A stretch of DNA of 64,000 bases from a candidate division CSSED10-310 bacterium. Its GTDB lineage: Bacteria; CSSED10-310; JAFGJC01. The notes under the pieces were generated by a model. The model worked only from the letters and a program-made list of their open reading frames with translations. It searched no databases and was not told the origin of the DNA. This document shows positions 34,951 through 44,353 of the stretch, piece by piece. Made by a program: the position numbers and the translations under genes. The DNA is taken from positions 1-64,000 of the forward strand of contig JAFGLW010000011.1 in assembly GCA_016927905.1 (NCBI GenBank), written 5' to 3'. Positions within the stretch are counted from its first letter, which is position 1; each line of letters starts with the position of its first letter.

Positions 34951-36429
34951 ATGGGAATAACCTGGCGGAACATTTCAGTTGCCGGATTCATCGGAATCAT
35001 CTTGATATCTTTCTCGGCTTCTGTATCCCTTGCACGGGAAGTCTTCGTGGAGAACGACGAGACCATCCAGGGGGCCATCGACATGGTCGAAGACGGCGAT
35101 ATCGTCACGGTCCGGGACGGCGTCTACACGGGATGGAATAACACAGACCTGGATTTCAGCGGGAAACGGATTACCGTCCGTTCTGAGAACGGCCCGTTCC
35201 GTTGCATCATCGACTGCAACAACTCCGGGTGCGGGTTTCACTTCGATTCCGGGGAAAAAGGCGATTCGATCGTCCAGGGATTCACGATCCGCTACGGCAA
35301 CGCCTTCCGGGGTGGCGCAATCTATTGTAAAACTTCGTCTCCCACCATCCAGAACTGCGTGTTCTCGCAGAACAACAGCTCCAATATGGGCGGCGCTGTT
35401 TACTGTCTTTTCGATGCATCTCCTAACATCTTCAACTGCCTCTTCGAAGACAATACCGCGGAATACGGGGGGGCGATCCATTGCGATCTGTATGCCGGCC
35501 CCGAAATCGCGAACTGCACCTTTTCCGGAAACCGGGCACGAGCGGAAGGCGGCGCGCTGTTTGTTTCGAATTTCGCCAATCCGTCCATCTCGAACGGCAT
35601 CCTTTGGGGGAATCTACCGGAGGAAATCAACGGGCCGTCCCCTGCGACAGTCACCTATTCCGATGTACAGGGCGGGTATCCCGGTTCCGGGAACCTGGAT
35701 GCCGATCCCCTGTTAACCGCCGGTTCCATGGGCGGGTATTATCTGAGTCAGGTTTCAGCCGGTCAACCGGATGACAGCCCCTGCCTGGATGCGGGATCCG
35801 ACCCGGCCGGTACAATATGCATGAAATGGAGCTGGGGTGATGTCTGCCTGGACGACCTGACCACCCGGACGGACCACCAGACCGATGGGAGCGCTGCAGA
35901 CATGGGATTTCACTACGCGCCGCCCGGATTCGCCACGCCGACACCGACTCCATTTGTCATCCCGTCTCCCACACCGACCGCAACGCCATCGATCATGCCG
36001 ACATTTACCATAACCGCGACCCCGACGACGACACCAACCATCACACCCACACCCACTCCGGAATTCCGGACGGTGATCACCATGCCGGACGATTTCTTCA
36101 CACCCGGGGAAACCTGCTGGGTCAAGTTGGATTTCCACAACCACCTGAGCACCGTGCTGTGGAACATGCCGGTGTTTGTTGCCCTGGATATTTACGGACA
36201 GTTCTGGTTCTGGCCGGAATGGTCCCCGGAGATTGTTTACCGGGAAGAAAGCATCCCCGAAGGCGCTTCAGGTCTGTCAATCATCGAATCCTTCTCCTGG
36301 CCTGATATCAAATTGCAATCCATGAACGGGTTGAAATTCTGGGGTTGCGTCACCGATCCCGACTTCATAACCGTCTGGGGTGGGGAAGACGGCCTGAGTT
36401 TCTGGGAATTCGGTTTCGGTCCGCTCTGA
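34951..36429 (+). CDS. Secreted right-handed beta-helix protein
   Basis: This 492-residue protein has a signal peptide (GFIGIILISFSASVSLARE), a beta-helix of about 280 residues and a Thr/Pro linker. It ends with a 120-residue C-terminal domain of unknown fold. The helix contains repeated turns such as GGAIYCKTSSPTIQNCVFSQN, GGAVYCLFDASPNIFNCLFEDN and GGAIHCDLYAGPEIANCTFSGN. Such solenoids bind or cleave polysaccharides, but no catalytic set is visible. Its linker (TPTPTPFVIPSPTPTATPS) resembles those of the two preceding gene products. ATG at 34951 follows GGAGGG. Confidence 0.82.
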   Translation: MGITWRNISVAGFIGIILISFSASVSLAREVFVENDETIQGAIDMVEDGDIVTVRDGVYTGWNNTDLDFSGKRITVRSENGPFRCIIDCNNSGCGFHFDSGEKGDSIVQGFTIRYGNAFRGGAIYCKTSSPTIQNCVFSQNNSSNMGGAVYCLFDASPNIFNCLFEDNTAEYGGAIHCDLYAGPEIANCTFSGNRARAEGGALFVSNFANPSISNGILWGNLPEEINGPSPATVTYSDVQGGYPGSGNLDADPLLTAGSMGGYYLSQVSAGQPDDSPCLDAGSDPAGTICMKWSWGDVCLDDLTTRTDHQTDGSAADMGFHYAPPGFATPTPTPFVIPSPTPTATPSIMPTFTITATPTTTPTITPTPTPEFRTVITMPDDFFTPGETCWVKLDFHNHLSTVLWNMPVFVALDIYGQFWFWPEWSPEIVYREESIPEGASGLSIIESFSWPDIKLQSMNGLKFWGCVTDPDFITVWGGEDGLSFWEFGFGPL

Positions 36430-36738
36430 TCCGTTCGGATCGATATCAATCCGCCAGTCCGCGCGGCAAGCTAAGTTTATAAAAATTATAAACAATTTGT
36501 AAAGCTCCCGAAAAATAAGTGTTGACAAAATAATCCAGACAAATTATATAAACATTTATGGATTGGGATCGACCCGCACCGAATTTTGAAAGTCAAACTC
36601 GAGATTCCGATAAGGTCCGATTTCATCCTGAGGGTTTCAATCGTGGAGATTCCGGGAACTTGTGAAGCACTCGGAATGAAATGAAAATACCGGTTTTGAG
36701 CCTGAAACCGGTCCCAACGAAGTGATGGGGAAATGGTT
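36430..36738 (+). other. AT-rich intergenic leader before the giant secreted-protein gene
   Basis: A stretch of about 310 bp without a gene. It contains a markedly AT-rich block (36475-36560), in sharp contrast to the rest of the window, holding the promoter listed separately. The remaining 170 bp would be an untranslated leader with GGGG 8 nt before the ATG. No hairpin followed by a T-run was seen before the AT-rich block. Confidence 0.6.
36522..36550 (+). promoter_or_regulatory. Sigma70-type promoter of the giant protein/cupredoxin operon
   Basis: TTGACA (36522-36527) and TATATA (36545-36550) are separated by 17 bp in an AT-rich setting. The -35 is a perfect consensus match and the -10 differs by one or two bases. 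Upstream AT tracts (ATAAAAATTATAAACAATTT) could act as an UP element. It is the strongest promoter-like sequence noticed in the window. Confidence 0.7.
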
Positions 36739-39700
36739 ATGAACGGCAATCAATCAAACAAAACCAGTTGTTGGATCATGCTGATGTTGTTATTGGGCAT
36801 TTCGGGCGGTCCTGCTCCGGTCTTGGCCGATTTCACGGTGGAAGTTGTTGATGAAGCCGGGGTGCCGGTTTCGGGGTTCTATTGGCTGGTGGAGAAGGAC
36901 ACGACGTATGCTGTCGTTCCGGGAGATCCCGTACCGGATCCGCTTTCGGTCCGTATTCATTCCAGTCATGCACCGGTGGTGGCGCAGGGTGAATCGGTCG
37001 GAAGTTCGGTGGGAATCCAGACATCGGATATGGAGCGGTATTTCGTCTCGGTGCTGCCGACCGCAGGCGGACACACCATGGGTGGCGCTCCGGTTGCAGC
37101 GGGACAGGCTACGGTGACCGTGGTGGTTCACACCCAGCCCATCCCTACCGCCCAGATATCGGTTTTCTGCTACCAGGACGACAATCCTCTGAACAACGAA
37201 CCGGATTTACCGGCGGAGATTGGGTTGGCGGGTTTTGTCGTGGTCGTCGCCGATGAGGCTGGGCAGGTGATGCTGGATGCATTCGGCAACATGCTGGGAA
37301 CCACCTACCGGATGGATGAAAATGGTGATCCGGTTCTGGATCTCGAGGGAAATCCAATTCCGGAAACCATGGGTAACGGGATTATCAAGACCGATATAAG
37401 TGGCGAAGCGTTGATCAGGTATCTGCCTCAGGGCAAGTACGGCATCCAGATCATTCCACCTGCCGGGGAAGGCTGGGTTCAGACGGCCACGATCGAGGGT
37501 ACGCCCACTGTTGATGCATGGGTTAAGGCAGGTGAACCGCCCTTGATGGTTGAATTTGCTCCGTCCTTTTATCATGTATTCATCGGATTTGTGCAGCCGA
37601 TGAACCGGCTGGATGAGCTGCCGAATCCCGGAGGTATTACCGGGAGTATCAGCGGCAGGTTGGTCAACAACCACCTTTCGAGACCCCCTGTCGTGCTCGG
37701 ATATTCCGGCGAATCGGTACCGCTCGGCTGGGTGGGTCTGAATACAAACACATCGCTGGAAGCAGTATATCTGGCTGAATGTGCACCGGACGGTAATTTC
37801 GATATCACGGATATCCCGCCGGGAATTTACCAGCTGGTATATTTTGATACCGATCTGGATTACATCTTCGGTTTCCAGTCGGTGATCATCGATGAAGCCG
37901 GTACACCGGTCGATCTGGGTGATGTACGGATGAACGCCTGGTTCGGCAAAATTGCGGGGTCGGTTTTTTACGATTTCGACGGGGACGGTTTCCGGGATGA
38001 TGGTGAACCGGGGATTCGGAATCAGGGTATGCTGATTCGGTTCCGCGACGGTACCATCTACAAGGCCGCGGAAACAAATCCGATGGGAAAATTCATATTC
38101 CCGGAAATATTTCCGTTTTTCAAGTTTCTGGTTATGGAGGTGGACTTTCTCCGGTTCAACGCAACCGGGGCAACATTTGTCATCGACAACGGCGGTCCGG
38201 TTCCTCCGCATACCGGTTGGGATATGCCGTCATTCGGCATGTTGAATCCCCAGCCGCAGAATGAGATCAACATCAACACGGGTAATGATTTGTCGCGAAC
38301 CGAAACGGGTGTTGTGCTGACCGAGGCATTTTATCTTATGGCCGGTCAGGGGATGCACGTCGATTTCGGAAAGCAGGATTATGCAACCGGTACGAACGGC
38401 GGCATTTCGGGGCTGGTGTTTTATGCGACAACCCGCGCGGAAGACGATCCGATGTATGCGGGCGGTGAGGGATGGGAGCCCGGAATACCCAACGTGCAGA
38501 TGAATCTGTATGAAGATCTCGACTGCGATATGGTTATCGACGATCTCAACGGAGATGGCGTGGAAACGCCGGCGGATATCGACAATCCGCCGGTGGGTGT
38601 GTTCCCGGGTCCTGAGGATACCGATTGGAATACCAATGGACTGTTCGATCCGGGTGATGCCGTCAACATCGTCTACACGGATTCATGGGACGAGAACATA
38701 CCCCAGGGATGCATAATCGATCCCATGCTTATCCATGGACAATGGGTGGATGGCTGTTTTGACGGTTTCGCGAACTGGAACCAGGCGGTTCCGGGGATTT
38801 TTGACGGCGGTTATGCGTTTACTTCGTATTTTCCCGGTGGGATGGAATCCGGATCCGACGAGGTGGAAGGTCTCCCGGTGGGAATGTATATCGTTGAAGC
38901 AGCGCTGCCCGCTGGAATGAATCATGTGAAGGAGGAAGACAAGAATGTCGATTTCGGTGATGCATATATTCCCGATGCGAATGCGCTTCCACCCATCTGT
39001 GTGGGCGAAGAGCACCTGGTTCCGGAGGAACTGGTGCTGTTCCCGGGCATCCAATCGCCTTTTGCGGGCCAGATGCGGCCATTGTGCAACCGGAAGCAGA
39101 TACCGCTGACGGACGGTTCCAATGCCGCCGCCGATTTTTTCTTCTACACCAAAGTACCGAAAGCGGCGCGCGCGGTTGGATTCATAAATAATGATCTCGC
39201 CGCTGAATTCCGGTCGTTTTCTCCCGTTTTCGGTGAGAAAGCTGCGCCCAGATGGCTGCCGATCTCATTTCAGAATTTCGAAGGAACCGAAATCGTGCGG
39301 ACCTATTCCGATGAATTCGGCGTTTACAATGCTCTGATTCCATCGAACTTCACCAATAATCTGGGAACACCCGCCGGAATGGTTCCGCATATGATGATCA
39401 TCACATTGAACGATCCCGGTCCGATTCCGGACCCCGAAAATCCAGGTGAGATGATCATCGATCCCAATTACGATCCGAATTATTCCCAGTTCAGCTATAC
39501 ATTCAACTTCTCACCCGGCCGGACGACCTATCTGGATACGCCGGTTCTGCCACTGGGGGCATTCCGGGAGATCAGCATGGTAAACCTGGATTGTGAATTT
39601 GAAAACGGCACTCCGGTAATCTTCAGCGTCACCAATGAAACATCGGGCGGCCCGGTGGTCTCCGGACCCGGAGACCGGATCACGGTGACGGCTCTCGGGC

Positions 39701-41778
39701 GGGTGAACATTCCGAATCCGGGATACGGGACTTCGCCGGGAAGCGTCAAGCCGACGATACAGCGGGATTACACATTCGGCCCGTTCCGGGGCAGTGTGAC
39801 CGTGGGCGGCCTGCCGCTGGAGAACCTGGTCTGGTCGCCGGACGGCATGACCATCTCGGGCCGGGTTCCTTCCGGGGCCAAGACCGGACAGGTCATGGTC
39901 ACCCGCGGTGACAACGGCAAATCGTCCCAGACAGGCGTGACCCTGCATATCGGAGTCGATCTTGACACTGTTCTGTACGTCAACGATGGCGGATCCATCC
40001 AGGATGCGGTCAATCTGGCCCGGGATGGGGATCTGATCATCGTCGGGCCAGGGAATTACGACGAGAACATCATCCTGTGGAAGAATGTTTCCATCCAGGG
40101 CTGGGGCGCTCCGGCGGTCCGGCTGAACGCCTGGAACATCATCGATCCGATGATCCGCGACGCCTGGATCCAGTTCGCACAGAACCTGGTTGATGGCGGT
40201 CACGTCGATTTGATACCGGGTCAGAATCCGGACGCGTTATTCCAGACCATAGCAGGTCCTGGAATCATGGTCTTGGTCCCGGAAGGGCTATTCTCACACG
40301 GGAATGCACCCCGTATCGACGGCCTGACCATCACCGGTTCGATTTTCGGGGGTGGCATTTTCGTGAACGGTAACGGAAACGACCTGGCCATTTCAAACCT
40401 GAAACTCATCAGCAACCAGGGAACCTACGGCGGCGGCATCATACTGGGTGAACCATCGCTGATCGAGGATCCTTGTGATCCGTTCTGTGGCGGGCATAAC
40501 GAAAACATCACGATCACGTACAACCAGATTTCTCACAATACGGGTGTAATGAGCGGGGGGGGCGTGTCGATTCACAACGGCGCCGACGGGTACATCATCC
40601 AGTCAAACATGATCTGCGGGAATTTCAGCCTGGCAGGTGGTGCGGGCATCCGCCATTACGGAGTCAGCGACAACGGCTCGATCGATGCCAACCGGATCGT
40701 CTTCAACGAGACCTTCTACGGCGCTCAGGCTCAAGGTGACGGCGGCGGTATCCAGATCGCCCGGGAACCGATCCCGGTTACCGGCCGGTTATTTCCGGGA
40801 ACCGGATCCGTCTACATCACATCCAACCTGATCCAGGGCAACAGCACAGGCTCTGGAACGGGAGGCGGGATCGGACTGAACGGCATCAACGGGGAAGAAA
40901 TCGCGCGTTCCGTTCTGCCACCTTATGACTGGTACGAAATCGTGATACTCGACAATATGATCGTCAACAATATGGCCGGATTCACGGGAGGCGGGATTGC
41001 CCTGCAGGATGCGGCGCGGATCAGGATCATTCACAACACGATCGCTGCCAACGATGCGACGTCGACCAGCATGAGTGCATTCATGAACGGTATCGGGGCC
41101 GACGAATCGGTGCCGATGCCGGCAGGAATTGTTTCATTTCTGCATTCCGCCGCATTGGCGGATGCCATCGGCACAGGCCCGGGACCCGAATATGCAGCAT
41201 ACTCCAATCCGGTTCTCTACAATACCGTCGTATGGGAGAATCGGTCTTTCTATTTTGACCTGACACTGGACGGCGGAATGGGAGGTCTGTTGCCGAATCC
41301 GATCATGCCGTACTGGGATCTGGCAGTCATGAGCACTAATTCGTCGCATACTCTGAATCCTCTCTTTTGCGATCTGACCGACGCTGACGGATATCACGTC
41401 AGCAACATCTCGATGGACCCGGAATTTGTCAGGCCCTATTCAAACGAGTATTTCACTGCGACCGTCATCGACGAGGGTGGCAATTTCGTATCAACGGTTT
41501 TCGCGCCGCTCTCGATGATGTTCGGCGATTACCACATTCTTCAGGATTCCCCCGTTATCGATGCCGGGGATGATCTGTTCCTGTATCTGTATCCCGAGCT
41601 GAAAGCAGATTTCGACGGAGATATGCGTCCGTCGGGATGGAATGTGGATATCGGCGCGGATGAATATGCCATTCCAGGCTTGACCGATTCGCTGGTTCCG
41701 TACAGCACGGGTCTGGACATACTGACCCGTGACAGGCGGGTTTTTCAAATCGAATCAAAGAAGGAGAAACAACAATGA
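36739..41778 (+). CDS. Giant secreted multidomain protein: SdrB-like, IPT-like and beta-helix domains
   Basis: This 1679-residue protein has a signal peptide (CWIMLMLLLGISGGPAPVLA). The first 980 residues are a series of beta-sandwich modules of SdrB or carboxypeptidase-regulatory type; one reads GSVFYDFDGDGFRDDGEPGI near residue 400, with a calcium-type DxDxDG loop, and another reads ISGLVFYATTRAEDDPMY near 555. An IPT/TIG-like domain lies near 985-1070. A beta-helix occupies about 1085-1620, beginning VNDGGSIQDAVNLARDGDLIIVGPG. No membrane anchor or sorting signal is visible. It overlaps the next gene by 4 bp (ATGA), tying it to three cupredoxin genes. ATG at 36733 is an alternative start. 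Confidence 0.82.
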   Translation: MNGNQSNKTSCWIMLMLLLGISGGPAPVLADFTVEVVDEAGVPVSGFYWLVEKDTTYAVVPGDPVPDPLSVRIHSSHAPVVAQGESVGSSVGIQTSDMERYFVSVLPTAGGHTMGGAPVAAGQATVTVVVHTQPIPTAQISVFCYQDDNPLNNEPDLPAEIGLAGFVVVVADEAGQVMLDAFGNMLGTTYRMDENGDPVLDLEGNPIPETMGNGIIKTDISGEALIRYLPQGKYGIQIIPPAGEGWVQTATIEGTPTVDAWVKAGEPPLMVEFAPSFYHVFIGFVQPMNRLDELPNPGGITGSISGRLVNNHLSRPPVVLGYSGESVPLGWVGLNTNTSLEAVYLAECAPDGNFDITDIPPGIYQLVYFDTDLDYIFGFQSVIIDEAGTPVDLGDVRMNAWFGKIAGSVFYDFDGDGFRDDGEPGIRNQGMLIRFRDGTIYKAAETNPMGKFIFPEIFPFFKFLVMEVDFLRFNATGATFVIDNGGPVPPHTGWDMPSFGMLNPQPQNEININTGNDLSRTETGVVLTEAFYLMAGQGMHVDFGKQDYATGTNGGISGLVFYATTRAEDDPMYAGGEGWEPGIPNVQMNLYEDLDCDMVIDDLNGDGVETPADIDNPPVGVFPGPEDTDWNTNGLFDPGDAVNIVYTDSWDENIPQGCIIDPMLIHGQWVDGCFDGFANWNQAVPGIFDGGYAFTSYFPGGMESGSDEVEGLPVGMYIVEAALPAGMNHVKEEDKNVDFGDAYIPDANALPPICVGEEHLVPEELVLFPGIQSPFAGQMRPLCNRKQIPLTDGSNAAADFFFYTKVPKAARAVGFINNDLAAEFRSFSPVFGEKAAPRWLPISFQNFEGTEIVRTYSDEFGVYNALIPSNFTNNLGTPAGMVPHMMIITLNDPGPIPDPENPGEMIIDPNYDPNYSQFSYTFNFSPGRTTYLDTPVLPLGAFREISMVNLDCEFENGTPVIFSVTNETSGGPVVSGPGDRITVTALGRVNIPNPGYGTSPGSVKPTIQRDYTFGPFRGSVTVGGLPLENLVWSPDGMTISGRVPSGAKTGQVMVTRGDNGKSSQTGVTLHIGVDLDTVLYVNDGGSIQDAVNLARDGDLIIVGPGNYDENIILWKNVSIQGWGAPAVRLNAWNIIDPMIRDAWIQFAQNLVDGGHVDLIPGQNPDALFQTIAGPGIMVLVPEGLFSHGNAPRIDGLTITGSIFGGGIFVNGNGNDLAISNLKLISNQGTYGGGIILGEPSLIEDPCDPFCGGHNENITITYNQISHNTGVMSGGGVSIHNGADGYIIQSNMICGNFSLAGGAGIRHYGVSDNGSIDANRIVFNETFYGAQAQGDGGGIQIAREPIPVTGRLFPGTGSVYITSNLIQGNSTGSGTGGGIGLNGINGEEIARSVLPPYDWYEIVILDNMIVNNMAGFTGGGIALQDAARIRIIHNTIAANDATSTSMSAFMNGIGADESVPMPAGIVSFLHSAALADAIGTGPGPEYAAYSNPVLYNTVVWENRSFYFDLTLDGGMGGLLPNPIMPYWDLAVMSTNSSHTLNPLFCDLTDADGYHVSNISMDPEFVRPYSNEYFTATVIDEGGNFVSTVFAPLSMMFGDYHILQDSPVIDAGDDLFLYLYPELKADFDGDMRPSGWNVDIGADEYAIPGLTDSLVPYSTGLDILTRDRRVFQIESKKEKQQ

Positions 41779-42989
41779 AGGCGAAATACCTGTTCATGAT
41801 ATCCGCAGTGATTGCAGGTTTAACCATGGTATGGCCTGTGCGGGTGAATGCGGGGGGTGTCTACGTGCAGTGTCCCGGTGATGTTGACGGTGATGCCGTC
41901 CCGGATTTCCCCGATCCCGCACATCCCAATGCGACATGCCTGCATCTGGCCGCCGGAGACGGGTTCGGCAATATGGCGGATGGGTATCTTCAATACCTTT
42001 TCGGATTCTCAGATGCCACCGGTGTGGATCCGGAGATGGTCATGGAATACGGAATGATCGGCGCTAACCTGCCGTCTCCAACCATCGCCCTCGCGGAAGG
42101 GGAAGGTGCGGAGCTTTATTTGACTCTGACCAACGTCGGCATGATGATGCGTCCGGACCTTTTCGATCCGCATACTGTCCACTGGCACGGATATTCCAAT
42201 GCAGCATCTGTTTTTGACGGTGTGCCGGAAGCGTCCCTTTCGATCAATATGGGCGCCAGCCTGACTTACTACTACACCATTCCCGAACCGGGCACCTATA
42301 TCTACCACTGTCATGTGGAAGCCACCGAACACATGCAAATGGGCATGCTGGGGAATCTATATGTCACACCGGCGCAGAACAACCTGCCGGATGGAACGGA
42401 TTTGAACGGATTCACTCACCACACCGGTTACAAATACGTCTACAACGACGGCGATGGATCGACCTATTACGACGTCGAAATGCCGCTGCTCCTGGAGGCG
42501 TTCGATCCGGTTTTCCACGATGCCAGCCTGAATGTGCAGCCGCTGCCTTTCGCCCTGATGGATGATAAATACGCGATGTTCAACGGGCGGGGGTATCCCG
42601 ACACCGTCAACGAAGCGGAGCTTCCAAACAGCTTCAACGGCGACTTTTCCCAGAAAATGCATTCGATGATCCGGGCTCAGGCGGGCGATGTCATCCTGCT
42701 GCGGATCGCGAGTCTGTCGACGGTGCGTCATTTCACCGTTACGGTTCTCGGCATCCCCATGACCGTTGTCGGCAGGGATGCCCGACAACTCCGGGCGGCC
42801 AACGGCGACAACCTGTATTACCAGACGAATTCCATCACCCTGGGCGGTGGTGAAACCATGGACGTCCTGCTCTATACCGATGATGTCGTCGAGGGAACTT
42901 ACTTCATCTATACAACGAATCTGAATTATCTGAGCAATGATTCGGAAGATTTCGGGGGAATGATGACCGAAATCGAAATTTCGGGTTGA
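41775..42989 (+). CDS. Cupredoxin (multicopper oxidase-like) protein 1, active N-terminal half
   Basis: This 404-residue exported protein has a signal peptide ending VRVNA. It comprises two cupredoxin domains. Domain 1 carries HTVHWHG (H136, H138) and YHCHVEATEHMQMGM (H178, C179, H180, H186, M191), that is, a type-1 copper site plus half of a trinuclear site. Domain 2 lacks the usual HxxHxH (only TVRHFTVTVLG) and its terminal HCH region is replaced by FIYTTNLNYLSNDSEDFGGMM. It is most like small two-domain oxidases or nitrite-reductase-type proteins. AAGGAG precedes the ATG. The neighbour has the complementary motifs. Confidence 0.87.
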   Translation: MKAKYLFMISAVIAGLTMVWPVRVNAGGVYVQCPGDVDGDAVPDFPDPAHPNATCLHLAAGDGFGNMADGYLQYLFGFSDATGVDPEMVMEYGMIGANLPSPTIALAEGEGAELYLTLTNVGMMMRPDLFDPHTVHWHGYSNAASVFDGVPEASLSINMGASLTYYYTIPEPGTYIYHCHVEATEHMQMGMLGNLYVTPAQNNLPDGTDLNGFTHHTGYKYVYNDGDGSTYYDVEMPLLLEAFDPVFHDASLNVQPLPFALMDDKYAMFNGRGYPDTVNEAELPNSFNGDFSQKMHSMIRAQAGDVILLRIASLSTVRHFTVTVLGIPMTVVGRDARQLRAANGDNLYYQTNSITLGGGETMDVLLYTDDVVEGTYFIYTTNLNYLSNDSEDFGGMMTEIEISG

Positions 42990-43006
42990 TCCGGAAAGGA
43001 TTCATC

Positions 43007-44332
43007 ATGAAACGCACAAATCAAATCGAGACAAAAATACTGCCGGTGCTGTTTATCCTGAGCATTATCGCCAGCACTGCACAGGCAGTGATTCCCGGCG
43101 TGACCGGTACGGAATTCTTCCTGGAAGCGAAATCCGGTCAGATCACCGGCGGTGACGGGATGACTCTGCTGGCCTGGGGATATGCCCTGGAAGGCGCACC
43201 AATGCAGTATCCCGGCCCAACCCTGATCCTGCAGCAGGGTGACGAAATCACCATCAATCTGCAAAATAACCTGCACCATCCGGTATCCATGGTATTCCCG
43301 GGCCTGCACCCGGTGACGGCTTCGAGCGGCGGGAGCGGGTATCTGACACGTGAAGCAATGCCCGGAAGTTCCGTCAGGTATTCATTTGTTGCGGATAAAC
43401 CGGGAACCTTCCTCTATCACAGCGGAACCAATCCGGATCTGCAGGTTGAAATGGGTCTGGTCGGCGCAATCATTGTTCGACCCGCTCTGGGTGTCCAGTA
43501 TGCTTACAACGATGAGGATACATATTTCGACCGGGAGTATCTGTTTTTGGAAACCGAGATGGATCTGGAGATCCATCGGGCGGTTGAACTGGGATGCGAC
43601 AACTGCAATACAAATGATTTCTTCCCGGTTTACTGGTTTCTCAATGGTCGGAACGCACCGGACACGCTGGCACCGTCAATGGCTCAATGGCTTCCCCACC
43701 AGCCATACAACTGCATGCCCAGAATGCATCCCGGCGAGAAAATTCTACTGCGTTTCATTTCGGCCGGCCGGGACGCCCATCCGTTTCATACCCACGGCAA
43801 CCACTTCCAGGTGATCGCCCGGAACTCCTTTGTTCTGGATGTTCCGGGAGGTGGCGGAACGGATCTCTCTGAACTGCATTTCACATTCTCGGTCCCGCCT
43901 GGGGAAACCGCGGACGCCGTTTTCGAATGGACCGGAGCGGGATTGGGCTGGGATATTTACGGACACCAGCACGATATCGACAACCTCCCGCTTGGGAATT
44001 TTCCAGGGGAGGAAGATATCGACCACAACGGTGACGGGATTATGGACCTGGTACCGGAGGAACCGTTCGAAGATCCGAACGATCACGGCAAACCGTTCCC
44101 GGTTGCCCTGCCCGAACCGACCGATATCACCTACGGCAACGCATGGAGCGGCAGCCCGTTTCTCGGAACGATGGGATACCTGCCGCCGGATCATCCCCAT
44201 TTCAATCTGACCGGAGCATATTTATATATGTGGCATTCCCACAATGAGAAGGAAATGGTCAACAACGATATCTTCCCGGGCGGCATGATGACCATGCTGA
44301 TCATCGAACATCATGATGTTTTCATTCCCTGA
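43007..44332 (+). CDS. Cupredoxin (multicopper oxidase-like) protein 2, active C-terminal half
   Basis: This 441-residue exported protein has a signal peptide ending IASTAQA. Its first cupredoxin domain is degenerate: HHPVSMVFPG in place of HWHG, and YHSGTNPDLQVEMG in place of WYHSH. The second domain keeps HPFHTHGNHFQV (H258, H261, H263) and YMWHSHNEKEM (H410, S411, H412). The Cys of HCH is serine, so the type-1 copper site is lost but four trinuclear-type histidines remain. Start ATG 43007 follows AAAGGA; it lies 17 bp after protein 1. A 90-residue insertion with EEDIDHNGDGIMDLV (calcium-like loop) separates the motifs. Confidence 0.87.
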   Translation: MKRTNQIETKILPVLFILSIIASTAQAVIPGVTGTEFFLEAKSGQITGGDGMTLLAWGYALEGAPMQYPGPTLILQQGDEITINLQNNLHHPVSMVFPGLHPVTASSGGSGYLTREAMPGSSVRYSFVADKPGTFLYHSGTNPDLQVEMGLVGAIIVRPALGVQYAYNDEDTYFDREYLFLETEMDLEIHRAVELGCDNCNTNDFFPVYWFLNGRNAPDTLAPSMAQWLPHQPYNCMPRMHPGEKILLRFISAGRDAHPFHTHGNHFQVIARNSFVLDVPGGGGTDLSELHFTFSVPPGETADAVFEWTGAGLGWDIYGHQHDIDNLPLGNFPGEEDIDHNGDGIMDLVPEEPFEDPNDHGKPFPVALPEPTDITYGNAWSGSPFLGTMGYLPPDHPHFNLTGAYLYMWHSHNEKEMVNNDIFPGGMMTMLIIEHHDVFIP

Positions 44333-44353
44333 GGGGGAAAAAGGAGTCTAGCC

